Source: Croceibacterium xixiisoli (GTDB lineage: Bacteria > Pseudomonadota > Alphaproteobacteria > Sphingomonadales > Sphingomonadaceae). Taken from it: a stretch of DNA of 64,000 nucleotides. Position numbers and translations under genes: made by a program. The DNA lies in the NCBI RefSeq assembly GCF_009827305.1, contig NZ_WTYJ01000002.1:806001-870000 (forward strand). Reading direction: 5' to 3'. How positions within the stretch are numbered: position 1 is the stretch's first letter; each line of letters starts with the position of its first letter. Below are positions 9,573 through 19,300 of the stretch, piece by piece. The notes below the pieces were generated by a model that searched no databases, was not told where the DNA came from, and saw nothing but the letters and a program-made list of their open reading frames with translations.

Positions 9573-10700
9573 ATGCGTGCCGAAGGGCAGGCCAATATTG
9601 ACCGGATCGAAGCGGCTCTGGCGCTGGTACGCCGTTCGCTCGACTGGGACCGTGCTGTCCGCCGGCTCGATGAACTCAACGCCCGGGTAGAGGATCCCAG
9701 CTTGTGGGATCGCCCCAAGCAGGCGGAAGAGGTCATGCGGGAACGGCGCAGGTTGGATGCCGCGATCGGCACCGTGCGCGAAATCACCTCCGAAATGGCG
9801 GATGCCGTTGAATTCGTCGAACTCGGTGAAATGGAAGGCGATGACGATGTCGTTGCCGATGGCCTGCTGACGCTGAAGAATCTGGCCGACCGGGCCGATG
9901 CAGACAAGGTGCAGGCGCTGCTGGCCGGTGAAGCCGACAGCTATGACACCTATCTGGAAGTGCATGCGGGCGCCGGTGGCACCGAAAGCCAGGATTGGGC
10001 GGAAATGCTGCAGCGCATGTATACGCGCTGGGCTGAGTGCAAAGGCTACAAGGTCGAACTGGTCGATTACCATTCGGGCGAACAGGCCGGCATCAAATCC
10101 GCAACCCTGCTGATCAAGGGTGAAAACGCCTATGGCTATGCCAAGACGGAAAGCGGCGTGCATCGCCTGGTCCGGATCAGCCCCTATGACAGCTCGGCCC
10201 GGCGGCACACCTCATTCAGCTCCGTCTGGGTTTATCCGGTGATCGATGACGATATCGATATCGAGATCAACGAGAGCGATTTGCGCATCGACACCTATCG
10301 CGCCAGCGGCGCCGGCGGTCAGCACGTCAACACGACCGACAGCGCTGTGCGCATCACGCACATCCCTTCGGGCATCGTGGTAGCCAGCCAGAACGATCGC
10401 AGCCAGCACAAGAACCGCGCAACTGCGATGAACATGCTGAAGGCGCGCATGTACGAGGCGGAACTGGCCCGGCGCGAAGCCGAAGCCGCCGGTGAGTACC
10501 AGGAAAAGACCGACATTGGCTGGGGACATCAGATCCGCAGCTATGTACTGCAGCCCTATCAGCTGGTGAAGGACCTGCGTACCGGGACCACTTCGACCAG
10601 TCCCGATGACGTGCTGGACGGGGATATCGATGATTTCATCGCGGCTGCGCTGGCGCAGCGGGTCACCGGTGAAGCCGTAGAGGTCGAAGACGTCGAGTGA
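9573..10700 (+). CDS. prfB: Peptide chain release factor 2
   Basis: Release factor recognising UAA and UGA stops and triggering peptidyl-tRNA hydrolysis in the ribosomal A site. The 375-aa protein has the catalytic GGQ at residues 248-250 (SGAGGQHVN). The tripeptide that reads the stop codon, SPF in E. coli, is SPY here at 203-205 ([15 protein letters not shown]). The frame is continuous from the ATG (TGGAGA upstream), so there is no programmed +1 frameshift or internal UGA as in E. coli. A hairpin terminator follows. Confidence 0.97.
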   Translation: MRAEGQANIDRIEAALALVRRSLDWDRAVRRLDELNARVEDPSLWDRPKQAEEVMRERRRLDAAIGTVREITSEMADAVEFVELGEMEGDDDVVADGLLTLKNLADRADADKVQALLAGEADSYDTYLEVHAGAGGTESQDWAEMLQRMYTRWAECKGYKVELVDYHSGEQAGIKSATLLIKGENAYGYAKTESGVHRLVRISPYDSSARRHTSFSSVWVYPVIDDDIDIEINESDLRIDTYRASGAGGQHVNTTDSAVRITHIPSGIVVASQNDRSQHKNRATAMNMLKARMYEAELARREAEAAGEYQEKTDIGWGHQIRSYVLQPYQLVKDLRTGTTSTSPDDVLDGDIDDFIAAALAQRVTGEAVEVEDVE

Positions 10701-10713
10701 TCGGCATGCGAGG

Positions 10714-10750
10714 CGTGCGGGCGTCCTGATCGGGCGCCCCCGCACGGTTT
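10714..10750 (+). terminator. Probable terminator after prfB
   Basis: CGTGCGGG (10714-10721) pairs with CCCGCACG (10739-10746); the inner part continues as an interrupted GC stem, followed by GTTTT. It lies 13 nt after the prfB stop. Confidence 0.55.
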
Positions 10751-10797
10751 TCGCCGTCCACATCGTCCGCTTTGCCATTTCAGGACTCAGTCGCTAA

Positions 10798-11565
10798 ATG
10801 CGCGCGATGTTTCGGTCAGGTGTCACGTTGTTCGGGTTCGTAGCCCTGGTTGCCCTGGCCGGGTGCCAGCCGACGACCGTGGATGACGGCCGCCCGGAAA
10901 CCGCGCGCGACTTCCCGCAAGCCGATCGCCCAGTCGGCCCGGGCGGGGCCACGGATTTCTTCGCCGAACAGACGCGCGATGATCGGCGCGAAGCGGTGAC
11001 TGTCATGGATCTGGCGCAGATCCGCCCCACCATGACCGTGGCCGACATCGGCGCAGGTGAAGGCTATTACACCGTCCGCCTGGCGGAAAGAGTGGGCGAA
11101 AATGGTCGCGTTCTGGCACAGGATATCAACCAGGATGCACTGCGCCGGTTGGGTACCCGTGTCGAACACGAACGTCTGGACAATGTATCGATCAAGCTGG
11201 GCGCGGAAGATGATCCGGGATTGCCGGAAAACAGCTTTGATCGCATTTTTTTGATCCACATGTATCACGAAGTTACAGAGCCTTACGCTTTCTTGTGGCG
11301 GCTGCGGCCGGCATTGCGTGCGGGCGGGCAGGTGATCGTGGTGGATGTCGACCGGAATGGCGGTCAGCATGGTATTTCACCAGCCTTGTTGTTTTGTGAA
11401 TTCGATCATGTGGGCTTTCGCCTCGTTGAATTTGTGCGTAAACCCGAACTCGCAGGCTATTATGCTCAGTTCGAGGCGGTGGGAAAACGCCCGGAACCGA
11501 AAGATATGAAACCCTGCAGTCAGCCAAGCGCAACTGCGGAAACGGGCGATTCCAATTCTGGATGA
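10798..11565 (+). CDS. Lipoprotein with SAM-methyltransferase fold
   Basis: The 255-aa precursor has a clear lipoprotein signal (hydrophobic stretch, then LAGC with Cys23), so the mature protein should sit in the envelope. The body looks like a class I methyltransferase: motif I ADIGAGEGYYT near residue 83, an acidic ending of strand 2 (LAQDIN) and a later motif-like FLIHMYHEV. The substrate is unknown. S-adenosylmethionine is not expected in the periplasm, so either the signal is misread, the protein is retained, or the fold has another role. It has its own ATG about 50 nt past the prfB terminator and lies 26 nt before the next gene. Confidence 0.75.
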   Translation: MRAMFRSGVTLFGFVALVALAGCQPTTVDDGRPETARDFPQADRPVGPGGATDFFAEQTRDDRREAVTVMDLAQIRPTMTVADIGAGEGYYTVRLAERVGENGRVLAQDINQDALRRLGTRVEHERLDNVSIKLGAEDDPGLPENSFDRIFLIHMYHEVTEPYAFLWRLRPALRAGGQVIVVDVDRNGGQHGISPALLFCEFDHVGFRLVEFVRKPELAGYYAQFEAVGKRPEPKDMKPCSQPSATAETGDSNSG

Positions 11566-11591
11566 TGCTCGAGGGGTATTAAGGGTCTAAA

Positions 11592-12998
11592 ATGACGTTC
11601 AAAGGTCTTAAACCGATCACCTATGGCGGCCGCGAAGTCTGGCCGCTGGTCGAAGGCGGCAAGGGTGTTGCGGCGACCAATCATACCAGTTCGGGTGCCT
11701 GGGCTGCTGCGGGGGGGATCGGCACGGTCAGTGCCGTCAACGCAGACAGCTATGATGCCGAAGGCAAGATCATACCCCAGGTGTATGAACAGCTGACCCG
11801 CAAGGACCGGCATGAACAGTTGATACGCTATGCGATCGATGGGGCAGTCGAACAGGTTCGCCGGGCTCACGAGATTTCTGGTGGTCGCGGAGCAATCAAC
11901 ATCAATGTGTTGTGGGAAATGGGCGGCGCCCAACCCGTGCTCGAAGGTGTGCTGGAACAGACCCCCGGCCTCGTCACCGGTGTGACCTGCGGTGCGGGCA
12001 TGCCCTACAAGCTGGCGGAAATCGCCGCGCGCCACAACGTCAACTATCTGCCGATCGTCAGTTCCGGCCGCGCCTTCCGCGCGCTCTGGAAACGGTCCTA
12101 CCACAAGGTCGCTGATCTGCTGGCGGCGGTGGTGTATGAAGATCCCTGGCTGGCGGGCGGGCACAATGGGCTGTCGAATGCAGAAGATCCGACCAAGCCG
12201 GAAGATCCTTATCCCCGCGTTAAGGCGCTGCGCGATGTCATGCGGGCAGAGGGTGTGTCGGAAAGCGTGCCGATCGTCATGGCTGGCGGCGTATGGTTCC
12301 TGCGCGAATGGAACGACTGGATCGACAATCCGGAACTGGGACAGATCGCTTTCCAGTTCGGTACCCGTCCTCTATTGACGCATGAAAGCCCCATCCCGCA
12401 GCAATGGAAAGACCGTCTGCGCACGCTCGATCCGGGCGATGTGCTGCTGCACCGTTTCAGTCCAACGGGCTTCTACAGTTCGGCAGTGCGCAACCCCTTC
12501 CTGCGCAGTCTCGAGGGGCGCAGCGAACGGCAGATCCCCTATTCCCGCGTGGAAGCCGGTGAACATACCGTGCAACTGGACGTGGGCGTAAAGGGTAAAA
12601 ACTTCTGGGTTACCCCCAAGGATCGCGATCGCGCCCGGGGCTGGGTGGCGAACGGATTTACCGAAGCGCTCAAAACGCCCGATGATACGGTGGTGTTCGT
12701 GAGTCAGGACGAACGCGGCGAAATCCGCAAAGATCAGGCCGACTGCATGGGGTGCCTGTCGCATTGCGGTTTCTCGTCGTGGAAGGATCACGATGATTAC
12801 ACTACCGGACGTCTCGCTGATCCACGCAGTTTCTGCATTCAGAAGACTCTGCAGGATATCGCGCATGGCGGTGACACCGAACAAAATCTGATGTTTGCTG
12901 GCCATGCTGCATACCGCTTCAAGCAAGATCCGTTCTATTCTAATAACTTTACGCCGACGGTGAAGGAACTGGTCGACCGAATACTGACTGGGGACTGA
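11592..12998 (+). CDS. Nitronate monooxygenase-family flavin oxidoreductase
   Basis: FMN-dependent TIM-barrel oxidoreductase of the 2-nitropropane dioxygenase / nitronate monooxygenase superfamily. The 468-aa protein shows GVTCGAGMP, the phosphate-binding VMAGGVWF and the QFGTRPLLT segment typical of the fold, with a long C-terminal extension holding a small cysteine cluster (DCMGCLSHCGF). The extension is beyond the usual length of about 350 aa; whether the cysteines bind metal is unknown. It probably shares a transcript with the lipoprotein gene 26 nt upstream. The physiological substrate cannot be read from the sequence. Confidence 0.8.
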   Translation: MTFKGLKPITYGGREVWPLVEGGKGVAATNHTSSGAWAAAGGIGTVSAVNADSYDAEGKIIPQVYEQLTRKDRHEQLIRYAIDGAVEQVRRAHEISGGRGAININVLWEMGGAQPVLEGVLEQTPGLVTGVTCGAGMPYKLAEIAARHNVNYLPIVSSGRAFRALWKRSYHKVADLLAAVVYEDPWLAGGHNGLSNAEDPTKPEDPYPRVKALRDVMRAEGVSESVPIVMAGGVWFLREWNDWIDNPELGQIAFQFGTRPLLTHESPIPQQWKDRLRTLDPGDVLLHRFSPTGFYSSAVRNPFLRSLEGRSERQIPYSRVEAGEHTVQLDVGVKGKNFWVTPKDRDRARGWVANGFTEALKTPDDTVVFVSQDERGEIRKDQADCMGCLSHCGFSSWKDHDDYTTGRLADPRSFCIQKTLQDIAHGGDTEQNLMFAGHAAYRFKQDPFYSNNFTPTVKELVDRILTGD

Positions 12999-13106
12999 TC
13001 ATGTACTGAACGGTCGCGGGTATTCCGGACCGATCGAACTTGCTCTGCCGATGGCATCGGCCAGGCAGAGCAAATCGGCGCTTGGTCCGGGGTGCTTCAC
13101 GGCTGT

Positions 13107-13592
13107 ATGTCTCTCACCATGCGTTTCTCCGTTTCCGCGATTCCCCTTGCCGCTGCGATGCTTGCTGCCGCCGTCCCTGCTGCCGCGCAGGATCGGGAAG
13201 TCCCCTATTGGGCCACCCTGCGGGAAGATGAGGTGAATATGCGCACCGGCCCCAGCGGCAATTATCCTATCGAATGGGTTTATCGGCGTCAGGGGCTGCC
13301 GATGAAGGTGGTACGCCTCAACCAGGGCTGGAGACTGGTCGAAGATCCGGATGGCGCCCGCGGATGGATTGCCGCGCGGCTGCTTAATCCCGCGCGTGGT
13401 GCGATCGTGATTGGCGATGATCCGGTGGAAATCCGCGAGGCGCCCTCTGGCGAAGCCCCCGTTCGCTGGCGTGCCGAACCAGGCGTCGTTGGCAAACTCG
13501 GCGATTGTGACAATGGCTGGTGTCGCTTCGATGTGACAGGCCGCAATGGCTGGGTCCGGGAAGATCGACTGTGGGGGGCAGGGCAGCCCTGA
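13107..13592 (+). CDS. Exported bacterial SH3-domain protein
   Basis: Small exported protein with two bacterial SH3-like repeats. After a signal peptide ending AAAQ, the first repeat carries VNMRTGPSGNYPIEWVY and the second VEIREAPSGEAPVRW with a closing GWVRED; the pair matches the family of SH3 proteins often annotated in alphaproteobacteria. The likely role is envelope or peptidoglycan binding. The frame opens with a GTG at 13092; ATGs at 13107 and 13119 both leave a complete signal peptide, and I chose 13107. It is convergent with the thiolase gene. Confidence 0.78.
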   Translation: MSLTMRFSVSAIPLAAAMLAAAVPAAAQDREVPYWATLREDEVNMRTGPSGNYPIEWVYRRQGLPMKVVRLNQGWRLVEDPDGARGWIAARLLNPARGAIVIGDDPVEIREAPSGEAPVRWRAEPGVVGKLGDCDNGWCRFDVTGRNGWVREDRLWGAGQP

Positions 13593-13693
13593 TCGCTGCC
13601 GTGTCTGCCGGGCAGCGGTGATCCGCTGCATCTTTTACGAAATTGCTGGGGAAGGGCGCCGGAGCCAGCAAATGCCACCCCGGCGCGCCTCGA

Positions 13694-14887
13694 TCATGCC
13701 AGTTCGATCGCCACAGCCGTGCCCTCACCGCCACCGATGCACAGGGCGGCAATGCCACGCTTTGCGCCACGGTTCCTCAGCGCCGAAATCAGGGTCACAA
13801 GAATACGCGCGCCACTCGCACCTATCGGGTGACCCAAGGCAGTGCCGCCGCCGTTCACATTGATCTTGTCATGCGGAATGCCGATGTCGCGCATAGCGAA
13901 CATCGCCACGCAAGCGAAGGCTTCGTTGACTTCGAACAAGTCGATATCGTCGACAGACCAGCCGGTCTGCTGCAACAGCTTTTCGATGGCACCGACTGGA
14001 GCAGTGGTGAAATCCTTCGGCTCCTGAGCATGGGCGGCCAAGCCAACGATGCGGGCCACCGGGGCCAGACCCTTTGCGGTCGCAACGCTTTCGCGCGTAA
14101 TGACCAGGGCTGCTGCACCATCGGAAATCGATGATGACGATGCTGCGGTGATCGTGCCGTCCTTGGCGAAGGCGGGTTTGAGTTGCGGAATCTTTTCCGG
14201 GCGCCCCTTGCCCGGTGCCTCGTCCGTGTCAACGGTGACGTCGCCCTTGCGGCCGCTGATCGTCACCGGAACGATTTCATCGGAGAAGGCGCCGCTTTCG
14301 ATTGCCTTCACCGCGCGGGCGAGCGATTCAATCGAATAATTGTCCATGTCTTCGCGAGTCAGCTGGTAGGCATTGGCCGTTTCCTGCGCGAATGAGCCCA
14401 TGGCACCGCCAGTATAGGCGTCTTCCAGCCCATCCAGGAACATGTGATCATAGGCGGTGTCATGGCCCAGACGCGCGCCCGACCGATGCTTCTTCAGCAG
14501 ATAGGGGGCGTTGGTCATGCTCTCCATCCCGCCGGCCACAATTACATCGACTGTGCCAGCTGCAAGCGCTTCCGAACCCATGATCACGGTTTGCATCCCA
14601 CTGCCGCAAACCTTGTTGACGGTGGTAGCCTCAACCGATTTGGGCAGGCCAGCCTTCAGTGCCGCCTGACGCGCAGGCGCCTGGCCAAGTCCGGCCGGCA
14701 ATACGCAACCCATATATAGTCTGTCGATATCTTCTCCCGGCAAGCCAGCCCGTTCAACGGCCGCCTTCACAGCAGTGGCACCCAGCTCTGTCGCAGACAC
14801 ATCAGAGAACACGCCCTGCATGCCACCCATCGGGGTGCGGGCATATGAAAGAATAACGACAGGATCGGACGCGGAAAAATGGCTCAT
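13694..14887 (-). CDS. Acetyl-CoA C-acetyltransferase (thiolase)
   Basis: Cytoplasmic degradative or biosynthetic thiolase that condenses or cleaves acetoacetyl-CoA. The 397-aa protein has the nucleophilic Cys in NKVCGSGMQ, the NEAFA motif, the GHPIGASGAR histidine motif and the C-terminal Cys in LCIGGGEG. The ATG at 14887 has GAGAGG upstream and gives the normal family length; the frame stays open to 14938. It is convergent with the SH3 gene and divergent from nuoA. Substrate specificity between short- and longer-chain thiolases cannot be set from sequence alone. Confidence 0.92.
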   Translation of the reverse strand: MSHFSASDPVVILSYARTPMGGMQGVFSDVSATELGATAVKAAVERAGLPGEDIDRLYMGCVLPAGLGQAPARQAALKAGLPKSVEATTVNKVCGSGMQTVIMGSEALAAGTVDVIVAGGMESMTNAPYLLKKHRSGARLGHDTAYDHMFLDGLEDAYTGGAMGSFAQETANAYQLTREDMDNYSIESLARAVKAIESGAFSDEIVPVTISGRKGDVTVDTDEAPGKGRPEKIPQLKPAFAKDGTITAASSSSISDGAAALVITRESVATAKGLAPVARIVGLAAHAQEPKDFTTAPVGAIEKLLQQTGWSVDDIDLFEVNEAFACVAMFAMRDIGIPHDKINVNGGGTALGHPIGASGARILVTLISALRNRGAKRGIAALCIGGGEGTAVAIELA

Positions 14888-15199
14888 TGAAGGAAAAACC
14901 TCTCTTGCGGGGGGTGGTGACAACTGAAGGGTAGTCATGGCCCGGGACTATGGCAATCTCCGGACAGGCAAGAATTTGATAGGTGTTATTAGCAATAACA
15001 ATCACATTGCTATGGCTGATAGCTGTGTCATCATGTGTCAGATTCGGGTCCGCCGCTGTTGATCATGACTCGCACTTGCAAAACGGCCAAAATCTGCGGT
15101 TTAGCGTTGCTGCAATGCAGCGGTTTGGCTCCGAAAAGGCGCCGAAGGCCTTGAACCCATGTCCGGGTCAGACTAGGGCCCGGGCAAGTTTTCCATGTC
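14888..15199. other. Intergenic region between thiolase and nuoA
   Basis: 312 nt that must carry the divergent thiolase and nuo operon promoters. No gene is supported. The one clear structure is the inverted repeat at 14984-15000. A TTGCAA near 15076 followed 18 nt later by TTTAGC is a possible weak promoter for nuo, not confident. Confidence 0.6.
14984..15000. promoter_or_regulatory. 17-bp palindrome, candidate operator
   Basis: TGTTATT and AATAACA flank a 3-nt AGC spacer, a perfect AT-rich dyad in GC-rich surroundings. It lies 97 nt upstream of the thiolase start and 200 nt upstream of nuoA. Its size and symmetry fit a dimeric repressor site, but no regulator gene is adjacent. Confidence 0.4.
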
Positions 15200-15589
15200 A
15201 TGCGAGTCAGCCCGTTGGTCGATCTAAGCCAATATCTGCCGATCCTGATTTTCCTCGTGATTGCGGCCGGCCTGTCTGCCGCTTTCGTTTTTCTGCCCAT
15301 GGGGGTTGCGCATCTCACCGGTGCCCACAATCCCAACGCAGAAAAGCTGAGCGAATATGAATGCGGCTTTCCAGCATTCGAGGATCCGCGCAGCCAATTC
15401 GACGTCCGGTTCTACCTGCTGGCGATGCTGTTCATCATTTTCGATCTTGAAGCGGCCTTCCTGTTTCCATGGGCGGTCAGTCTCGATCTCACTGGCTGGC
15501 CAGGCTGGATCACCATGATGGTGTTCCTCTTCGAACTGGCAATCGGCCTTGCTTATGCGTGGAAGAAGGGAGCCCTGGAATGGGAGTGA
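15200..15589 (+). CDS. nuoA: NADH-quinone oxidoreductase subunit A
   Basis: Small membrane subunit of complex I, located near the quinone-binding region. The 129-aa protein has three TM helices and the conserved loop [20 protein letters not shown]. It begins the 14-gene nuo operon. The ATG at 15200 has no strong Shine-Dalgarno sequence. The last 10 nt overlap nuoB. Confidence 0.97.
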   Translation: MRVSPLVDLSQYLPILIFLVIAAGLSAAFVFLPMGVAHLTGAHNPNAEKLSEYECGFPAFEDPRSQFDVRFYLLAMLFIIFDLEAAFLFPWAVSLDLTGWPGWITMMVFLFELAIGLAYAWKKGALEWE

Positions 15590-16134
15590 CCGATACAGTG
15601 CTGACGCCTGCGGCGCAGCCAGGTGACGTGCTTCGTCCCGACGCCGATTATTTTCATGCCCTGCAGACAGAGGTGAATGACAAGGGTTTCCTCGTCACCA
15701 CGACCGAAGATCTGTTCCAGTGGGCCCGTACCGGTTCGTTGTGGTGGATGACCTTTGGTCTCGCCTGCTGCGCGGTCGAGATGATCCATGTGAACATGCC
15801 GCGTTATGACATGGAGCGGTTCGGTGCGGCCCCCCGCGCCAGCCCGCGCCAGAGTGACGTGATGATCGTGTCGGGCACGCTGTGCAACAAGATGGCACCC
15901 GCGCTGCGCAAGGTTTACGATCAGATGTCGGAACCGAAATATGTCATTTCCATGGGTAGCTGCGCCAATGGCGGTGGATATTACCACTACAGCTATTCGG
16001 TGGTGCGCGGCTGTGACCGGATTGTTCCGGTCGATATCTATGTGCCCGGCTGCCCGCCGACTGCAGAAGCGCTGCTCTATGGTGTGATGCAGTTGCAGCG
16101 GAAAATCCGCCGCATCGGCACGATCGAACGCTGA
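15580..16134 (+). CDS. nuoB: NADH-quinone oxidoreductase subunit B
   Basis: Peripheral-arm subunit carrying terminal cluster N2, the electron donor to quinone. The 184-aa protein has the tandem cysteines in GLACCAVEM, a further Cys in SGTLCNKM or SMGSCANGG, and [10 protein letters not shown]. The start at 15580 lies inside nuoA (10-nt overlap) behind GAAGAAGGGAG. The frame runs open further upstream but that part is only the shadow of nuoA. Confidence 0.97.
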   Translation: MGVTDTVLTPAAQPGDVLRPDADYFHALQTEVNDKGFLVTTTEDLFQWARTGSLWWMTFGLACCAVEMIHVNMPRYDMERFGAAPRASPRQSDVMIVSGTLCNKMAPALRKVYDQMSEPKYVISMGSCANGGGYYHYSYSVVRGCDRIVPVDIYVPGCPPTAEALLYGVMQLQRKIRRIGTIER

Positions 16135-16143
16135 GAGGCTGAC

Positions 16144-16914
16144 ATGGCTGCAGTGCTGCATTCCGCACCCAAGTTTGCTTCCAATGCCGGCCGGCGCGAT
16201 GCGCTGGTTGCGGCGCTGGGTGACATGGTCATCACCAGCAAGGAAGAACACGGCGAAATCGTGATCAGCGTGGTGCGGGAACGCATCGCCGATGCGTTGC
16301 GCCTGCTGCGTGACGAACACGAATATCAGCAGATGATGGAAATCGCCGGCGTCGATTACCCGCAGCGCGCGGAACGGTTCGACGTGGTTTATATGCTGCT
16401 GTCGGTGACCCTCAACCATCGCGTGATGGTGAAGGTGCGCGCCGCAGAAGATACGCCGGTCCCGACCATCACCACCGTATGGCCCAATGCTGGCTGGCTC
16501 GAACGCGAAGTGTTCGACATGTATGGAGTGCTGTTCGAAGGCAATCCGGATCTGCGCCGGATCCTGACCGATTACGGTTTCGAAGGGCATCCCTTCCGCA
16601 AGGATTTTCCGCTCTCCGGCTATCAGGAACTGCGTTATTCCGAAGAGGAAAAGCGTGTGGTCTATGAACCGATCGAACTGGTGCAGGATTTCCGCAGCTT
16701 CGATTTCATGAGCCCGTGGGAAGGCGCAGATTACATTCTGCCCGGTGACGAGAAGGCGGTGCCTGCGCCGCCGCCCGTCGAACAGCCCAAGACCACGGAA
16801 AAGCCTGCTGAAACCGGCGCTGGTAACAAGGCCAATGAAAAGGCTGCGGAAAAGACCGAGTCTGATGCGCCCGCCATCGACGATGCGGCCAAGGACAAGG
16901 AGGGTGGCAAGTGA
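16144..16914 (+). CDS. nuoC: NADH-quinone oxidoreductase subunit C
   Basis: 30-kDa peripheral subunit of complex I. The signature [20 protein letters not shown] is followed by [13 protein letters not shown]. At 256 aa it is longer than the core family because of an Ala/Pro/Lys/Glu-rich disordered tail of about 60 residues after [18 protein letters not shown] precedes the start. The TGA overlaps the GTG start of nuoD. Confidence 0.96.
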   Translation: MAAVLHSAPKFASNAGRRDALVAALGDMVITSKEEHGEIVISVVRERIADALRLLRDEHEYQQMMEIAGVDYPQRAERFDVVYMLLSVTLNHRVMVKVRAAEDTPVPTITTVWPNAGWLEREVFDMYGVLFEGNPDLRRILTDYGFEGHPFRKDFPLSGYQELRYSEEEKRVVYEPIELVQDFRSFDFMSPWEGADYILPGDEKAVPAPPPVEQPKTTEKPAETGAGNKANEKAAEKTESDAPAIDDAAKDKEGGK

Positions 16915-18125
16915 GCGGCCTCCAACTCGAAGAATCACCGACCACCGGTGACGAAGTCATCACAAATTACACGATCAATTTCGGTCCTCAGCACCCGGCG
17001 GCGCATGGCGTGCTGCGCATGGTCATGGAACTGGACGGCGAAATCGTCGAACGCGTCGATCCGCATGTCGGGCTGCTGCATCGCGGCACCGAGAAGCTGA
17101 TCGAATACAAGACCTATCTGCAGGCGCTGCCCTATTTCGACCGGCTCGATTACTGCAGTCCGCTGTGCATGGAGCACAGCTATGTGCTCGCCGTCGAAAA
17201 GCTGCTGAACATAGAGGTGCCGATCCGCGCGCAATATCTGCGCGTGCTGTTTGCGGAACTCTCGCGCATCTGCAACCACATGCTCAACATGGGCAGCCAT
17301 GTGATGGACGTCGGCGCGATGACGCCGAACCTGTGGCTGTTCGAAATCCGCGAAGATTGCCTCAACTTCTTCGAACGCGCTTCGGGCGCCCGCATGCACA
17401 GCGCCTGGTTCCGTCCCGGCGGCGTACACCAGGATGTGCCGCTCAAGCTGCTGACCGATATCGGTGACTGGCTCGACACTCGCCTGCCAGAGCTGTTCGA
17501 CGATGCGATGAGTCTGGTCGTGGGCAACCGCATCTTCAAGCAGCGCAATGTCGATATCGCCCTGGTCAGCAAGGAAGATGCGCTGGCCTGGGGCTTCTCC
17601 GGCCCGATGATCCGCGCTGCGGGCATTCCATGGGATCTACGCAAGAGCCAGCCGTACGATGTCTATGATCGCATGGATTTCGACGTGCCGGTCGGCACCA
17701 ATTCCGATTGCTATGACCGCTTCATGGTTCGGCTTGAAGAAGTGCGCCAGTCTGCGCGCATCATGAAGCAGTGCCTGGCCGAAATGCCCGAAGGACCGAT
17801 CGCCAGCAGCGACCGCAAGGTCGTTCCGCCGAAACGCGGCGAAATGAAGCAGTCGATGGAGGCGCTGATCCACCACTTCAAGCTCTATACCGAAGGCTTC
17901 CACGTCCCGGCGGGCGAAGTCTATGTGGCGACCGAAAGCCCGAAGGGTGAATTCGGCGTCTATCTGGTCAGTGACGGCAGCAACAAGCCCTATCGCTGCA
18001 AGATCCGCCCGACCGCGTTCAGCCACCTCCAGGCGATGGATTTCATGTGCAAGGGTCACATGTTGTCTGATGCCACTGCCATTCTGGGCGCCATCGATGT
18101 GGTGTTCGGGGAATGCGATCGGTGA
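16911..18125 (+). CDS. nuoD: NADH-quinone oxidoreductase subunit D
   Basis: 49-kDa subunit of complex I, forming the quinone pocket with NuoB. The 404-aa protein contains [22 protein letters not shown] and the C-terminal DVVFGECDR ending. The GTG start overlaps the nuoC stop (GTGA) behind AAGGAGGGTGG. The stop is shared with the ATG of the next small gene (TGATG). Confidence 0.97.
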   Translation: MSGLQLEESPTTGDEVITNYTINFGPQHPAAHGVLRMVMELDGEIVERVDPHVGLLHRGTEKLIEYKTYLQALPYFDRLDYCSPLCMEHSYVLAVEKLLNIEVPIRAQYLRVLFAELSRICNHMLNMGSHVMDVGAMTPNLWLFEIREDCLNFFERASGARMHSAWFRPGGVHQDVPLKLLTDIGDWLDTRLPELFDDAMSLVVGNRIFKQRNVDIALVSKEDALAWGFSGPMIRAAGIPWDLRKSQPYDVYDRMDFDVPVGTNSDCYDRFMVRLEEVRQSARIMKQCLAEMPEGPIASSDRKVVPPKRGEMKQSMEALIHHFKLYTEGFHVPAGEVYVATESPKGEFGVYLVSDGSNKPYRCKIRPTAFSHLQAMDFMCKGHMLSDATAILGAIDVVFGECDR

Positions 18126-18304
18126 TGCTGCGCGAAGTGCTGATCACTGTGATGGTGTTCGCCGCCTTCGCTTCGGCCGTGGCGACCTATCTGTTTGCCT
18201 TTCATGGCACGTCTTCCTTGAAGGATGTGCTGTCTACCGCATTTGCCGGCACGGTTGGTGTCCATGTCGGCCGTTACATCGAACGGAGATTGGCCCGTGG
18301 CTGA
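18125..18304 (+). CDS. Small membrane protein inside the nuo operon
   Basis: 59-aa protein with one strong TM helix (about residues 3-25, rich in Val/Ala/Phe) and a short second hydrophobic patch before a basic tail (RYIERRLARG). I do not recognise the family. Translation is coupled to nuoD through TGATG, and its end overlaps the next gene by 8 nt, so it is very likely made. The position suggests an accessory or assembly role for complex I, which is inference. An ATG at 18113 in the same frame is possible. Confidence 0.7.
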   Translation: MLREVLITVMVFAAFASAVATYLFAFHGTSSLKDVLSTAFAGTVGVHVGRYIERRLARG

Positions 18305-18632
18305 CCGTCTTTCCATCGCCCAGCAGATGATCGCGCATTACAATGCGCAGGATGCGGACGCCTATGTCGCGCTGATGACCGATGACGCCAGCGAAGCCGG
18401 CTATCGCGGTGCCGTCGTGCGCGAAGGCAAGGAAGGGACGCGCGAAGGTCTCAAGAAGATGTTCGTCGAATTCCCGGAAAACCGTGCAGAGGTGATCTGG
18501 AGCCAGGAACTGGGCAATTATGTCGTGTTCCATGAACGCGTGTGGCGTTCGAACGCATCTGAACCCTTCGACGTGGTGGCCGTGTACACTTTCGAAGACG
18601 ACAAATGCGCGCGTGTGGAGTTCATTCGCTAA
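18297..18632 (+). CDS. NTF2/SnoaL-like protein inside the nuo operon
   Basis: 111-aa protein with the sequence feel of a nuclear transport factor 2-like cone fold: an N-terminal helix (SIAQQMIAHYNAQDADAYVALMTDDA) followed by alternating strands ending VVAVYTFEDDKCARVEFIR. These folds bind small molecules or act as accessory domains. The GTG start at 18297 has ACGGAG upstream and overlaps the previous gene; the TAA overlaps nuoE (TAATG). Its role in complex I is unknown. Confidence 0.75.
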   Translation: MADRLSIAQQMIAHYNAQDADAYVALMTDDASEAGYRGAVVREGKEGTREGLKKMFVEFPENRAEVIWSQELGNYVVFHERVWRSNASEPFDVVAVYTFEDDKCARVEFIR

Positions 18633-19300
18633 TGGCTGATCGCGCCCCCCACCCTGACAGCCCCGAACTGCGCGCGCGCTGGGGCAATTTCATCTGGAAC
18701 GAAGCCAACCAGGCGAAGGCGAAGGAAATCGTCGCCCGTTATCCCGAAGGTCGTCAGCGCAGCGCGGTCATGCCGCTGCTCGATCTGGCCCAGCGGCAGG
18801 TGGGTGAAGAAACCAACACCCAGGGCTGGTTGCCAATTCCGGTGATGGAGTATCTGGCGGCCTATCTCGACATGCCGGTGATCCGCGTGCTCGAAGTCGC
18901 CTCGTTCTACACCATGTACAACATCGCCCCGGTCGGGCGGTTCCATGTCCAGGTCTGCGGCACCACGCCCTGCGTACTGCGCGGATCGGATGATCTGCTG
19001 GAAACCTGCTACAAGCGCGGGATGAAGCAGGGGCACACCACGGCCGATGGGTTGTGGACCCTGACCGAGGTCGAATGCATGGGCAATTGCGCGACTGCGC
19101 CGATGGTCCAGATCAATGACGCCAACTACGAAGATCTGACGGCGGACCGCCTCGATGTCGTGCTCGATCTGCTCGCTCGCGGCGAACAGCCGAAGGAAGG
19201 CACGCAGGAACCCGGTCGCCACACCAGCGAACCGGCCAATGCGCTGAGCACGCTGAAGGACATGGTCACCGAAAATCACGATTACCGGAGCGCTTGGTAA
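18632..19300 (+). CDS. nuoE: NADH-quinone oxidoreductase subunit E
   Basis: 24-kDa subunit carrying [2Fe-2S] cluster N1a. The 222-aa protein has the ligand motifs CGTTPC and CMGNC in the thioredoxin-like domain and [13 protein letters not shown] before them. The C-terminal tail of about 30 residues is polar. The start at 18632 is the ATG of TAATG; the stop overlaps nuoF in the same way. Confidence 0.96.
   Translation: MADRAPHPDSPELRARWGNFIWNEANQAKAKEIVARYPEGRQRSAVMPLLDLAQRQVGEETNTQGWLPIPVMEYLAAYLDMPVIRVLEVASFYTMYNIAPVGRFHVQVCGTTPCVLRGSDDLLETCYKRGMKQGHTTADGLWTLTEVECMGNCATAPMVQINDANYEDLTADRLDVVLDLLARGEQPKEGTQEPGRHTSEPANALSTLKDMVTENHDYRSAW

Noticed and set aside
13591-13640. Hairpins between the SH3 and thiolase genes as a terminator
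   Set aside because: GCTGCC/GGCAGC and GCGG/CCGC pairings exist but stems are short and the T run is distant; too weak to annotate.
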